A stretch of 39,410 nucleotides of DNA from the NCBI GenBank assembly GCA_041859375.1, contig JBHEKP010000021.1, forward strand, positions 1-39,410, given 5' to 3'. This document shows positions 25,322 through 33,707 of the stretch, in pieces; within the stretch, counting starts at the first letter, position 1, and the number at the start of each line of letters is the position of its first letter. Source of the DNA: JBHEKP01 sp041859375. GTDB lineage: Bacteria; Hydrogenedentota; Hydrogenedentia; Hydrogenedentales; CAITNO01. The notes under the pieces are model-generated. The model worked only from the letters and a program-made list of their open reading frames with translations, ran no database searches and was not told where the DNA came from. The translations under genes and the position numbers were made by a program.

Positions 25322-26671
25322 ATGTTTGAAAGCCTGACAAAACGGCTGGAGTCGGTGTTCAAGAATATTCGCGGGCAGGGCCGCCTGACCGAAGCGAACA
25401 TGAAGGACGCCCTGCAGCAGATCCGCCAGGCGCTGCTTGAGGCCGATGTGCATTACAAGGTCGTCAAGCAGTTCATCACCGATGTGCAGGAGTCGGCGGT
25501 CGGCCAGAAGGTGCTCGACAGCATCCACCCCGGCCAGATGATTGTGAAGATCGTCCATGACGAGCTGGTGAAGCTGATGGGCGAGCGGAACGCGCCCCTG
25601 ACGCGGGCGGAGAAGCCGCCGACGATCATCATGATGGTGGGCCTGCAGGGCCAGGGCAAGACGACGACGGCGGGCAAGCTGGCGCTGATGCTGAAGAAGC
25701 GCGGCCAGCATCCGCTGCTTGTGGGCGCGGACGTGTACCGTCCCGCCGCCATAGACCAGTTGGAGATTGTGGCGCGCCAGGCGGGCGTGGAGTCCTTCAG
25801 CCTGGGCGTGAAGGCCAACCCCGTGGACATCTGCCTGATGGCGCGCGGCGAGGCGCAGATGCGCGGCTGCGACACGATCATCCTGGACACGGCGGGCCGC
25901 CTGCATGTGGACTCGGAGATGATGGCGGAGGTGCGGCAGATTGCGGCGCAGACGACACCGCACGAGATTTTGTTCGTCGCCAGCGCGATGACCGGCCAGG
26001 ACGCGGTGCGCTCGGCGAAGCAGTTCCACGAGGCGCTGCCGCTGACGGGCGTGATTCTGACGCAGATGGACGGCGACGCGCGCGGCGGCGCGGCCATCAG
26101 CCTCATCGAGGTGACGGGCTGCCCGGTGAAGTTCGTGGGCACGGGCGAGAAGCTGGAGGCGCTGGAGCCGTTCCATCCGGAGCGCATGGCCGATCAGATT
26201 CTCGGCATGGGCGACATTGTGTCGCTGGTGGAAAAGGCCCAGCAGGTGGTGGATCGCGACCAGGCGATGGACCTGCAGCGCAAGGTGCGCAAGGGCGATT
26301 TGGACCTGAATGATTTCCTGTCGCAGCTGCGGCAGATGAAGAAGATGGGCTCGATAACCGACCTGCTGTCGAAGATACCCGGGCTGAACAAGATGATGCC
26401 GCAGGGCTTCGACGGGGCGGAGGACGAGCTGAAGTACACCGAGGCGATCATCCTTTCGATGACGGCCAAGGAGCGCAGCAAGCCCGAAATCATCAACGGA
26501 AGCCGCCGCAGGCGCATCGCCGACGGCAGCGGGACCTCCGTGCAGGAGGTGAACGCGATGCTGAAGGACTTCCAGAAGATGAAGCTGATGATGAAGCAAA
26601 TGTTGAAGGGCGCGAAGGGCGGCAAGGGACGCCAGCCCCGCGGGCCCCTACCACCCATGCCGGGGTTTTAG
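25322..26671 (+). CDS. ffh: Signal recognition particle protein Ffh (SRP54)
   Basis: The product is 449 residues with N, G and M domains in order. It binds 4.5S RNA and signal sequences of nascent membrane proteins and delivers them to FtsY. Visible motifs are ALLEADVHYKVVKQFI (N), GLQGQGKTT (G1, residues 107-115), ADVYRPAAIDQL, DTAGRLHVD (G3), DGDARGGA, and the Met-rich M domain with MKKMGSITDLL and KPEIINGSRRRRIADGSGT. Three residues are unusual: Gln111 where Ala or Ser is common, Ser221 in place of the Asp of DAMTGQD, and Gln248 where the G4 motif TKxD has Lys. It is the first gene of a six-gene operon with rpsP 18 bases downstream. Confidence 0.96.
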   Translation: MFESLTKRLESVFKNIRGQGRLTEANMKDALQQIRQALLEADVHYKVVKQFITDVQESAVGQKVLDSIHPGQMIVKIVHDELVKLMGERNAPLTRAEKPPTIIMMVGLQGQGKTTTAGKLALMLKKRGQHPLLVGADVYRPAAIDQLEIVARQAGVESFSLGVKANPVDICLMARGEAQMRGCDTIILDTAGRLHVDSEMMAEVRQIAAQTTPHEILFVASAMTGQDAVRSAKQFHEALPLTGVILTQMDGDARGGAAISLIEVTGCPVKFVGTGEKLEALEPFHPERMADQILGMGDIVSLVEKAQQVVDRDQAMDLQRKVRKGDLDLNDFLSQLRQMKKMGSITDLLSKIPGLNKMMPQGFDGAEDELKYTEAIILSMTAKERSKPEIINGSRRRRIADGSGTSVQEVNAMLKDFQKMKLMMKQMLKGAKGGKGRQPRGPLPPMPGF

Positions 26672-26689
26672 CAGGCAAAGAGGACAAAC

Positions 26690-27148
26690 ATGGCAACAGT
26701 GATTCGCTTGAAGCGCGGCGGACGAAAGAAAAAACCGTACTACCGCATCGTGGTGCAGGACTCCCGCAGCCGCACGCGCGGCCGCGAGGTGGACACCGTC
26801 GGTTTTTACCATCCGACGGCCCGTCCGGAACCGGTCAGCCAGGTGGACGCGCACCGCGCCCTTGAGTGGCTGCGGACCGGCGCGCAGCCTTCCGACACGG
26901 TCCGCACCGTGTTCAGCAAGCTGGGCATCATGAAGCACTTCAACGACGGCACCACGCCCGAGGACGCCACCGCGCAGGTCAAGGACGGCGCGGTCGAGGT
27001 GAAGGGCTACACGCCGCCGGCGCCGCCGAAGGCGAAGCCCGCCCCCGCCCCCGAGGTTGTGGAGACGGAAGCCGCCGCGGAGCCCGAAGCGGAGGCTGAA
27101 GCCGCCGCGCCCGCCGAAGGCGAAGCCGGGGCCGGTGACGCGGAATGA
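26690..27148 (+). CDS. rpsP: Ribosomal protein S16 with a long acidic tail
   Basis: The first 80 or so residues are a standard S16 (MATVIRLKRGGRKKKPYYRI; VDTVGFYHPTARP), part of the 30S body. The protein continues to 152 residues with a Pro/Ala/Glu-rich tail of about 50 residues (such as AAAEPEAEAEAAAPAEGEAG), which bacterial S16 of 80-90 residues lacks. The tail is low in complexity and probably disordered. The stop overlaps the start of khpA by four bases (ATGA). Confidence 0.95.
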   Translation: MATVIRLKRGGRKKKPYYRIVVQDSRSRTRGREVDTVGFYHPTARPEPVSQVDAHRALEWLRTGAQPSDTVRTVFSKLGIMKHFNDGTTPEDATAQVKDGAVEVKGYTPPAPPKAKPAPAPEVVETEAAAEPEAEAEAAAPAEGEAGAGDAE

Positions 27149-27384
27149 CCCCCGTCGAGGAAATGGTGGCCTTCGTGGTCGGCCGTCTTGTGCAGCACCC
27201 GGACGGGGTGTCCGTCGGGACGGTTGAATCAGAGGATGGCCCCCGCATTCAGTTGAAAGTGCACGGGGACGACATGGGCCGCGTGATTGGGCGCGGCGGC
27301 CGCACCGCGCGGGCGCTGCGCACGCTGGTCAGCACGGCCTCGGGCAAGGCCGGCTCGCCGGTGATGCTTGACATCCTCGACTGA
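27145..27384 (+). CDS. khpA: KH-domain RNA-binding protein KhpA
   Basis: The product is 79 residues, a single type II KH domain. The RNA-contacting GxxG loop is present in GRVIGRGGRTARALR. KhpA, usually with KhpB/Jag, binds many RNAs and affects cell-size control and sRNA function in Gram-positive bacteria. Its place between rpsP and rimM is the common one in bacteria. Start and stop are tightly linked: ATGA overlap with rpsP upstream and 14 bases to rimM. Confidence 0.9.
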   Translation: MTPVEEMVAFVVGRLVQHPDGVSVGTVESEDGPRIQLKVHGDDMGRVIGRGGRTARALRTLVSTASGKAGSPVMLDILD

Positions 27385-27398
27385 GCCGGAACCGGCCC

Positions 27399-27914
27399 AT
27401 GGACGACTGGGTGGCCGTTGGAAGCGTGCTTTCTGTGCAGCCCCCGCGCCGCGAGGTGCGGCTGAGGCTGGAGCCCGGCTATGCCCGGCGCGCGGCGGAA
27501 AGCCCGCGCCTCCGGTTCGTCACCCCGCAGGGGGTGGTGGTGCGCGCGCGGGTGGACGCCTTTGAGGCGCAGGGAGACGGCGGCGTGGCGGTGCTCGGCG
27601 CGGGAACGCCCCGCGACGTGATTGCGGCGCTGCGCCATGCGTCGGTGGTGATGACGCCGGACGAGGCGGGCGCGCCCGATCCGAACGCGCCCCCCGCCGG
27701 GGCCGTCGCGGGTGCCGCGGTTTGCTTTTCATGCGGCGCCCGGGGCCGTGTGGAGGACGCCTGGCCGGGGCCCGCGGGCCTGATGCTGCGGATTCGGCTC
27801 GGCGGCGGCGAACTGGTGATGTCGTATTGCGCGGAAACGGTCCGCCGGTTTGATCCGGCGCTGAATCTGCTGGAACTGGGCGTGGCCGCGCCGCCCGGCA
27901 TGGCGGACGGATGA
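27399..27914 (+). CDS. rimM: Divergent RimM, 16S rRNA processing protein
   Basis: The product is 171 residues, the usual size. The sequence is strongly diverged, and the call rests partly on position between khpA and trmD. The N-terminal barrel shows MDDWVAVGSVLSV and the later PRDVIAALRHASVVM, which corresponds to the conserved AEALRG-type segment. The C-terminal PRC barrel has LNLLELGVAAPPGM near the end. RimM binds S19 and helps mature the 30S head. Confidence 0.75.
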   Translation: MDDWVAVGSVLSVQPPRREVRLRLEPGYARRAAESPRLRFVTPQGVVVRARVDAFEAQGDGGVAVLGAGTPRDVIAALRHASVVMTPDEAGAPDPNAPPAGAVAGAAVCFSCGARGRVEDAWPGPAGLMLRIRLGGGELVMSYCAETVRRFDPALNLLELGVAAPPGMADG

Positions 27915-27924
27915 AAGGCCGGTG

Positions 27925-28677
27925 ATGAGGATAGACATCCTCACATTGTTCCCGGAGATTCTTGAGGGCGCCCTGAAGGCGAGCCTGCTGGGCAGGGCGC
28001 AACAGGAGGGCCTGCTGGAGGTGGCGCTGGTGAACCCGCGCGACTTTTCGGAGGACCGGCACCGGTCGGTGGACGACGCGCCCTACGGCGGCGGCGCCGG
28101 CATGGTGATGCAGTGCGCGCCGCTGTTTGCGGCGGTTGAAAGTTTAAGAGGACGCAATTCGCTGGAGCGGGTGATTCTTTTGTCGCCGCGCGGCCGCCGC
28201 CTTGACCAGGCAAAGGTCAGGGAGCTGGCCGCCGCCCCGGACATGGTGCTTCTGTGCGCGCGCTACGAGGGCGTGGACGAGCGGGTGTCGGAGGCGCTGG
28301 TGACGGAGGAGATCTCGATAGGCGATTATGTGCTGAGCGGCGGCGAACTGCCCGCGCTCGTGCTTGTGGAGGCCGTGAGCCGCATGATCCCCGGGGTCGT
28401 GGGCAAGTGGGAGTCGGTGGACACCGACTCGTTCTTCCACAACGTGCTCGGGCCGCCGCAGTACACGCGGCCCGTGGATTTCCGCGGCATGCGGGCGCCC
28501 GAGGTGCTCCTCGGCGGCAACCACGCCGCGATTTGCCGCTGGCGCAGGAAGGAGTCCCTGCGCGCCACACGCGCGCGCAGGCCGGATTTGTTGGTGGACC
28601 TGACGGAAGAAGACTTGGAACTGCTCGCCGAAATCGGGCAAGAAACTCCGGTTTCGGAGAAGGAGAGAGAACCGTGA
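27925..28677 (+). CDS. trmD: tRNA (guanine-N1)-methyltransferase TrmD
   Basis: The product is 250 residues. TrmD methylates G37 next to the anticodon of several tRNAs, preventing frameshifting. The trefoil-knot SAM site is visible in LLCARYEGVDERV and SIGDYVLSGGELPALV, and RIDILTLFPEILEG is the standard N-terminus. I chose the ATG at 27925; a GTG directly before it at 27922 is also possible, and AAGG lies 6 to 7 bases upstream. The stop overlaps the GTG of rplS (GTGA). It follows rimM, as in most bacteria. Confidence 0.95.
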   Translation: MRIDILTLFPEILEGALKASLLGRAQQEGLLEVALVNPRDFSEDRHRSVDDAPYGGGAGMVMQCAPLFAAVESLRGRNSLERVILLSPRGRRLDQAKVRELAAAPDMVLLCARYEGVDERVSEALVTEEISIGDYVLSGGELPALVLVEAVSRMIPGVVGKWESVDTDSFFHNVLGPPQYTRPVDFRGMRAPEVLLGGNHAAICRWRRKESLRATRARRPDLLVDLTEEDLELLAEIGQETPVSEKEREP

Positions 28678-29033
28678 ACGTTGTTGACGAATACAGCCAG
28701 AAGTTTGTGAAGGCCGCCGAAAAACTGCCGAAGTTTAACGTGGGCGACACGGTCCGCGTGCATTTCCGCATTGTTGAGGGCGAGAAGGAGCGCATCCAGG
28801 TCTTCGAGGGCGTGGTGATTGCGCGCAAGGGCGCCGAGAGCCCCGCCGCCACCTTCACCGTCCGCCGCGTGGCCTTCGGCGAGGGCGTCGAGCGCGTCTT
28901 CCCGCTGCACTCACCGCGCGTGGAAAAGGTTGAGGTGATCCGCGAGGGCCAGGTGCGCCGCGCCAAACTGTATTACCTGCGCGACCGCGTCGGCAAGTCC
29001 GCCCGCGTCAAGGCCAAGCAGCGCAACGCCTAA
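28674..29033 (+). CDS. rplS: Ribosomal protein L19
   Basis: The product is 119 residues from a GTG at 28674, with AAGGAGAGAG just upstream. L19 sits at the interface of the 30S and 50S subunits. The core KFNVGDTVRVHFRIVEGEKE, FEGVVIARKG and KVEVIREGQVRRAKLYYLRD is typical. The frame stays open well upstream inside trmD, but alignment with the family supports this start. It is the last gene of the ffh operon, followed by a strong terminator. Confidence 0.96.
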   Translation: MNVVDEYSQKFVKAAEKLPKFNVGDTVRVHFRIVEGEKERIQVFEGVVIARKGAESPAATFTVRRVAFGEGVERVFPLHSPRVEKVEVIREGQVRRAKLYYLRDRVGKSARVKAKQRNA

Positions 29034-29066
29034 TCCCGCACGGCATCCGCCCGTGCCGGGGTTTGG

Positions 29067-29118
29067 AAAGCCGCTTTTCCGCGTCCGGAACAGCCGTTCC
29101 GGCGCGGAGGCGGCTTTT
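29067..29118 (+). terminator. Intrinsic terminator of the ffh-rplS operon
   Basis: AAAGCCGC (29067-29074) pairs with GCGGCTTT (29110-29117), with further pairing inside (CCGCG-CCGGAA with TTCCGG-CGCGG), and a run of four T closes it. It lies 34 bases after the rplS stop. It may also end transcription from the opposite direction, since the stem has an A-rich 5' side. Confidence 0.75.
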
Positions 29119-29161
29119 GCCTGTTTGAACGGTGTTTGCCGGCGGAAACGGGAGCAAGGGC

Positions 29162-30088
29162 ATGGAAACTGACAGGGCATCCGGCGCATTCCGCGGGGGC
29201 GGCGAGGTCCGGTGCCGCTCCCACGCCAAGGTCAACCTCCATCTTGACGTGCTGAACCGCCGCCGCGACGGGTTCCACAACATTGAGACGGTGTTTCAAA
29301 CCGTGGACTTGTGGGACGAGCTGTCCTTCGCGCCGGCGCCCTCCGGCGGGATCATCCTCACCTGCTCCGATCCCGGTTTGCCCGTGGACGGGCGCAATCT
29401 GGCGGTCCGCGCCGCCGAACTGCTGAACCGGGCCCGCGGCACCCGCCATGGCGCGCGCATCCATCTGGAGAAGAACATCCCCGTGGCGGCGGGGCTGGCG
29501 GGCGGCTCGGGCAACGCCGCCGCCGCGCTGCTCGCGCTCAACCGCCTCTGGGGGCTGGGGCTGGGCCAGGCGGAACTGGCCGCGCTCGCCCTTGAGCTGG
29601 GCTCCGACGTGCCCTACTGCCTCACCGGCGGCACCGCCGGGGCCACCCGGCGCGGCGAGGAAATCTTTGCGCTGCCCCCCTTGGCCGGGTGGTGGTTTGT
29701 GCTGGTCCATCCGCCCGTTGCCGTCAGCGCCCGCGACGCCTACCAGCACCCCCTGCTGGAGCGCAACACGGAACGCCCCTATGCCGGGCGCACCCGCTCC
29801 TTCCGCAGCGCCCTGCGCGCGCTGGCCGACGGGGACGTGCCGGGGATGCTCTTCAACCGGCTGGAGGGGCCGGTATTCGCCATGCACCCCGAACTGGCCC
29901 GCATAAAGCGGGACCTGCTGGACGCCGGCTGTGACGCCGCGCTCATGAGCGGCAGCGGGTCCACGGTGTTCGGCCTCTGCGGCAAGCGGGAACAGGCGGT
30001 GGAAGCGGGGGCCGCACTGCTGCGGCGCACCCCCTCCATGGGTGTCAACATCGCCGGAGCCGTGGGGCAGGGCGTGGTGTTCATCTGA
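29162..30088 (+). CDS. ispE: 4-diphosphocytidyl-2-C-methyl-D-erythritol kinase
   Basis: The product is 308 residues. It phosphorylates CDP-methylerythritol in the MEP route to isoprenoids. The GHMP-kinase motifs are intact: AKVNLHLDVLNRRRDGFHNI at the N-terminus, ATP-binding PVAAGLAGGSGNAAAALL, and the C-terminal MSGSGSTVFGLCG. GGGAG before the ATG at 29162 supports the start, giving a short N-terminal extension. No other MEP genes are near. It follows the rplS terminator, so it needs its own promoter, which I do not see clearly. Confidence 0.95.
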   Translation: METDRASGAFRGGGEVRCRSHAKVNLHLDVLNRRRDGFHNIETVFQTVDLWDELSFAPAPSGGIILTCSDPGLPVDGRNLAVRAAELLNRARGTRHGARIHLEKNIPVAAGLAGGSGNAAAALLALNRLWGLGLGQAELAALALELGSDVPYCLTGGTAGATRRGEEIFALPPLAGWWFVLVHPPVAVSARDAYQHPLLERNTERPYAGRTRSFRSALRALADGDVPGMLFNRLEGPVFAMHPELARIKRDLLDAGCDAALMSGSGSTVFGLCGKREQAVEAGAALLRRTPSMGVNIAGAVGQGVVFI

Positions 30089-30095
30089 ATCATCC

Positions 30096-30125
30096 CGCCT
30101 GTGTATAATCTTCCGAAAACAGGCG
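30096..30125 (+). promoter_or_regulatory. Perfect -10 box inside a 7-bp inverted repeat before the SGNH gene
   Basis: TATAAT (30104-30109) is a perfect -10 box, but a -35 box at 17 bases is poor. CGCCTGT (30096-30102) and its complement ACAGGCG (30119-30125) flank it symmetrically, so a regulator could bind across the start site near 30116. The SGNH gene begins at 30148. Confidence 0.45.
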
Positions 30126-30147
30126 TGCAAGCCGGGGTCTCTCATCT

Positions 30148-31749
30148 ATGACGAATGACAGGGGTGGGTTTCGTCCAATTGTGGCCGCAGGCCATGCGCT
30201 GGCATATGTGGTGCTGCTTTCCATGCTGGCGCTAGCCTGGACAATGACGATCATTGACGGAAACAACACCCTCGCACGGCATGCCGGCTGGGGCTCGGGA
30301 AAGTCCCAGGTTGAAATGGGCTTGATGGGTTCCGAGCCGTTTCGCAACGATACCCAGGCGCTTGCGGGAAACATGCTTCACCTGGATGCCTGGCATGGTT
30401 ACCAGGAGGTGATGTTGCTGCGGGAGGTGAAGGCGCGGGAGGTTGAGTTCCGGGCGCGTCTTGGGGAGGGCGGTTATCTTCTGTTTGTTTTCGGAAGAAG
30501 CATGCCTTTTTATCATGACGGGGGCGATTACCATGCCGTCCGGATTTCCCTGAATCCGGAAAAACCAAGCTCATGGTTGGATATCAGTCCGGAGGGGGAA
30601 TTTACAAACCGGCATGTTTTGGAGGTGCCCGGGCTGGCTGTGGACAGGTGGCAGGCATACCGGGTTGTCTTTGGGGAGGGAAAAGTGACGTTGTTTGCGG
30701 GAGGGGGAGAGGCAGGTTTCATGGCGTTGGAAAATGCCAAAGCGCGCCATATCGGCTTTCGGGGCGGGGCGCATTCATGCGCGGTGGATGACGTGCGGAT
30801 TGTTCAAGATGATGGTCTTCCGAAGCTGAGGGAGACCTTCGACGGTTATGGGGAGATTCCGGGACGGTTTGCCGCAGTTTTTGTGCCGACGGCTTTTGCG
30901 GTGTTAGTGTCAGGGTTGCTGTTGCTTATGTTTACAGGAGGGGGGCTCCGGGCCGCGTCCGCAGCCACCTTGTCCCTTGTTTTTACAGCGGCGCTATTCT
31001 CCTGGTCCTACTGGTACCTTCACAGGACGGTTTTGACGGCCCGTTACCCGGTGGTGGCTGGGATACTGGCCGATCAGGAGGAATCGGTGCGTGTAAATGG
31101 TCTCATAAGATCCAGGCATTTAATCTTCAAGAGATATCCCAGGAAAGCACGTCAGGGCGAAAAGCGCATCATGTTTTTGGGGACATCCCAGACCCACGGC
31201 AGTGGCGCTGAAATGCGGGAAGAGGCGTTTGTCGGCAGGTTGGAGGGCATGCTGGGCGAGACACGGAACGTGGTTGTCATCAACGCCGCCGTGTCGGGGG
31301 TTGACTCAAAACTATTAAGCCGCCAATACCAGGATTATCTGATCCAATATGAACATTCATTCTTGGTTGTCAACCTGGGAAACAACGATTCTGATCCTGT
31401 TGTTTTTGAGCAAAGCCTGGGGGAAATTGTAAGCGCCGCGCGTCATGCCGGAGTGGTTCCTGTGCTGTGCGTTGAGGCGTTGTCCCGGGAGGAAAGCCAA
31501 TCGCCGCCGCCCCTTGGTGTCGTGCTTTACGGGGTTGCGGAAAAGATGAATGTGCCTGTGTTTAACCTTCATGACGCAATTGGGGGCGTTCAGGACACGG
31601 GGCTTTTCTGGTGGGATTTTGTGCACCCCACGAGTTACGGGCACAAGCGCATGGCTGAAGTGTTGCACCCATTTTTGGCGCAATTGATGGACGCTCTCCC
31701 TACCGGGGGTGCTGTGGCGGATGCGTCCCAATATGGACAGGGGCGGTAA
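30148..31749 (+). CDS. Membrane-anchored SGNH/GDSL-type hydrolase
   Basis: The product is 533 residues. One membrane helix lies near residues 12-32, a periplasmic-looking beta-rich domain follows (to about residue 235), then two more hydrophobic segments (about 245-290). The C-terminal 200 residues are an SGNH esterase-like domain: block I FLGTSQTHGSG with the nucleophile Ser, block III VVNLGNNDSD with Asn, and block V WWDFVHPTSYGHKRMAE with the catalytic Asp and His. Such domains act on acyl or acetyl groups of polysaccharides or lipids; the substrate is unknown. Its GC content and codon use look lower than those of its neighbours, which may mean later acquisition. Confidence 0.75.
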   Translation: MTNDRGGFRPIVAAGHALAYVVLLSMLALAWTMTIIDGNNTLARHAGWGSGKSQVEMGLMGSEPFRNDTQALAGNMLHLDAWHGYQEVMLLREVKAREVEFRARLGEGGYLLFVFGRSMPFYHDGGDYHAVRISLNPEKPSSWLDISPEGEFTNRHVLEVPGLAVDRWQAYRVVFGEGKVTLFAGGGEAGFMALENAKARHIGFRGGAHSCAVDDVRIVQDDGLPKLRETFDGYGEIPGRFAAVFVPTAFAVLVSGLLLLMFTGGGLRAASAATLSLVFTAALFSWSYWYLHRTVLTARYPVVAGILADQEESVRVNGLIRSRHLIFKRYPRKARQGEKRIMFLGTSQTHGSGAEMREEAFVGRLEGMLGETRNVVVINAAVSGVDSKLLSRQYQDYLIQYEHSFLVVNLGNNDSDPVVFEQSLGEIVSAARHAGVVPVLCVEALSREESQSPPPLGVVLYGVAEKMNVPVFNLHDAIGGVQDTGLFWWDFVHPTSYGHKRMAEVLHPFLAQLMDALPTGGAVADASQYGQGR

Positions 31750-31765
31750 GGACCATCAGGAGTGT

Positions 31766-32863
31766 TTACAGGTGCGCCGTCTCCGCCCATGCCGCCGCTT
31801 CGGGCAGGTGGAGGGTCTGGTTCGCCCAATATTTTACGGGGTTGGCTTTCCTGTAACGGGTGTCCCAGGGGGGCGCGGCGAGGATGCGCCCCGCATCGGG
31901 GAGGACAAGACCGTTTTTCATGCGCAGCATTCCCCGCCGGGCAAACCAGGACAGGGCCAGGGCGCATTCCCCCTCAGGATCGTTTTTGACCTCTTTTGCG
32001 GTGCAAACATCCGGGGCGGCATCCGCCCAGCGTGAGACGGCTCCGGCCAGGGTGTCCACGGGGACCGGCGCGGCGCCGTGGTGCAGGCAGTGCCGCCATA
32101 GCAGCGCCGCCGTTAGATGCACCCCATGGACTTCGATGAGCCTGCCCACGGCGGCAAGGAGCCTGTGGTCCAGATCGCGCTGTGCGGCGCGGTCGCCCGG
32201 AGCCTCCAGGCGCAGCGGCGCGCCAAAGGCGATGGTGGAGTATTTGCGCACGGGATGCCAGGTGCGCGCCGCGGGCACCGCCGCCACGGAGAGTCCGGGA
32301 CTGCGCCGCTGGGCCAGCGCGATGAGGAACCCCACGGAGCCGGGCTCGGTGTAGGGCTCCTGGTATTCAAACCACGCGCCGCAGCGGCTCCGGGTGCGGC
32401 CGGGAAACATGACGAAAGCATCCCCCCGCAGCAGAAGGTCCACAAAGGGCCGGAGCTGACCCGGAGTCACCCGGTCGCGGGAGATGCCGACGCAGCCCGC
32501 CATCTCGCAGAGGTGGTTGGGATGGACCGGCAGCCAGTCCCAGGGGAAGCCCCGGAAAAAGTCGTCGCGCATCATGAAGCGCGGATAAACGCGGCCGCCG
32601 GTGGACCAGACGATGCCCGGCCAAAGGTCAATCGGGTCATCCAGCTTGTGATGGTTTGCCGCGAAGACTGCGGGGCCGTCGGAGGGGCAGTTTTCCCCGT
32701 TCAGCACGCGCACCCGCCCGCGCCAGCGGAACATCTGGTGCACCACCAGGGTGACCTCCTCCTTGCGGTCGAAAAAGGAGGGCCGCCGCCCCAGCCCCAG
32801 CCGGGAAAGCATGTACCTGAAAATAATCAGGAAAAACGATGTCCAGGCCCTGATGGAATTCAT
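31766..32863 (-). CDS. PlsC-like acyltransferase with an altered PEG motif
   Basis: The product is 365 residues from the ATG at 32863. The glycerolipid-acyltransferase motif I appears as AANHHKLDDPID with HX4D (His71 and Asp76). Motif III, normally FPEGTRS, reads FPGRTRSR (Gly155, Arg156), so the Glu that helps bind glycerol phosphate is missing. The protein is longer than PlsC (about 240 residues), with a C-terminal domain I do not recognise. It may acylate another acceptor, or be a transferase-like protein without PlsC function. It ends the minus-strand group dtd-tcdA and converges with the SGNH gene, 16 bases apart. Confidence 0.7.
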   Translation of the reverse strand: MNSIRAWTSFFLIIFRYMLSRLGLGRRPSFFDRKEEVTLVVHQMFRWRGRVRVLNGENCPSDGPAVFAANHHKLDDPIDLWPGIVWSTGGRVYPRFMMRDDFFRGFPWDWLPVHPNHLCEMAGCVGISRDRVTPGQLRPFVDLLLRGDAFVMFPGRTRSRCGAWFEYQEPYTEPGSVGFLIALAQRRSPGLSVAAVPAARTWHPVRKYSTIAFGAPLRLEAPGDRAAQRDLDHRLLAAVGRLIEVHGVHLTAALLWRHCLHHGAAPVPVDTLAGAVSRWADAAPDVCTAKEVKNDPEGECALALSWFARRGMLRMKNGLVLPDAGRILAAPPWDTRYRKANPVKYWANQTLHLPEAAAWAETAHL

Positions 32864-32917
32864 TGGCCCCATTTTAAGGCGGGATTAGGGTTTCCAGCAA
32901 CGGTTAAACCCGAAATT

Positions 32918-33679
32918 TCACACCCCGGCCAGTTCCCGCACCACATGGGCGGCGAGGATGAAACCGGCCACGGGCGGGACGAAGGAGATGCTGGCGGGGA
33001 TTTGCCGCCTGACGGAGCATTTCCGGCCGGCGTCGCTGTTGCAGACGCAGGCCTGTTTGCAGGTGAGCACCTCCGCCTCGCGCGGTTTTCGGGGGGCCTC
33101 CTCGGACCAAACAACCTTGAGCTTTGTGATGTTCCGTTTTTTCAGCTCGTTGCGCATTACCCGGGCAAGGGGGCAGTTCCGGGTCTTGTAGAGGTCGGTG
33201 ACGACGAACTTTGCGGGGTCGAGCTTGTTGCCCGTGCCCATGCAGCTGATAATGGGAATGTTGTGGTTGAAGCAGTGCTCAATCACGGCGATTTTGGCTG
33301 AAATGGTGTCTATGGCGTCAATGACATAGTCAATGGGACCGCCGAGCAGCTCGGGGACGTTTTCGGGGGTGATGCAGAAGACCCGCGCGTCCACGGAGAT
33401 TTTGGGGTCAATCTCGGCGATCCGTTCCGCCATCACCTCCACCTTGTTTTTGCCGATGGTTTTGCGCGTCGCGTGGAGCTGCCGGTTCAGGTTGGTGAGG
33501 CACACGGTGTCGTCGTCCACCAGCAGGAGATGACCCAGGCCGCAGCGGGCGAGGGCCTCCACGGCGTAGCTGCCCACGCCGCCTATGCCGAGCACGGCGA
33601 CCGTTTTGCCGCGCAGCACGGCGAGCGCCTCCGCGCCTATGAGCAGCTCCGTTCTTGAAAGGGCGTGTTGTCTTGGCAT
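32918..33679 (-). CDS. tcdA: tRNA threonylcarbamoyladenosine dehydratase
   Basis: The product is 253 residues. TcdA (CsdL) uses ATP to cyclise t6A at position 37 of ANN-reading tRNAs to ct6A. The E1-like nucleotide site is AVLGIGGVGSYAVEALARCG, with LLVDDDTVCLTNLNRQLHA following; DYVIDAIDTISAKI is a further family hallmark. A Cys-rich stretch near the C-terminus (CKQACVCNSDAGRKC) is longer than in E. coli as I recall. A role in t6A cyclisation is inferred from the family. It starts 28 bases after dtd ends, so both probably share a transcript. Confidence 0.9.
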   Translation of the reverse strand: MPRQHALSRTELLIGAEALAVLRGKTVAVLGIGGVGSYAVEALARCGLGHLLLVDDDTVCLTNLNRQLHATRKTIGKNKVEVMAERIAEIDPKISVDARVFCITPENVPELLGGPIDYVIDAIDTISAKIAVIEHCFNHNIPIISCMGTGNKLDPAKFVVTDLYKTRNCPLARVMRNELKKRNITKLKVVWSEEAPRKPREAEVLTCKQACVCNSDAGRKCSVRRQIPASISFVPPVAGFILAAHVVRELAGV

Positions 33680-33707
33680 TGCGTGTGTCCGCGGGCGCGC
33701 GCCCCGG

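Noticed and set aside
25088..26599. Minus-strand open frame (503 codons) opposite ffh
   Set aside because: It is the shadow of ffh; its His/Leu-rich sequence reflects the reverse complement of codons for Gln and Met.
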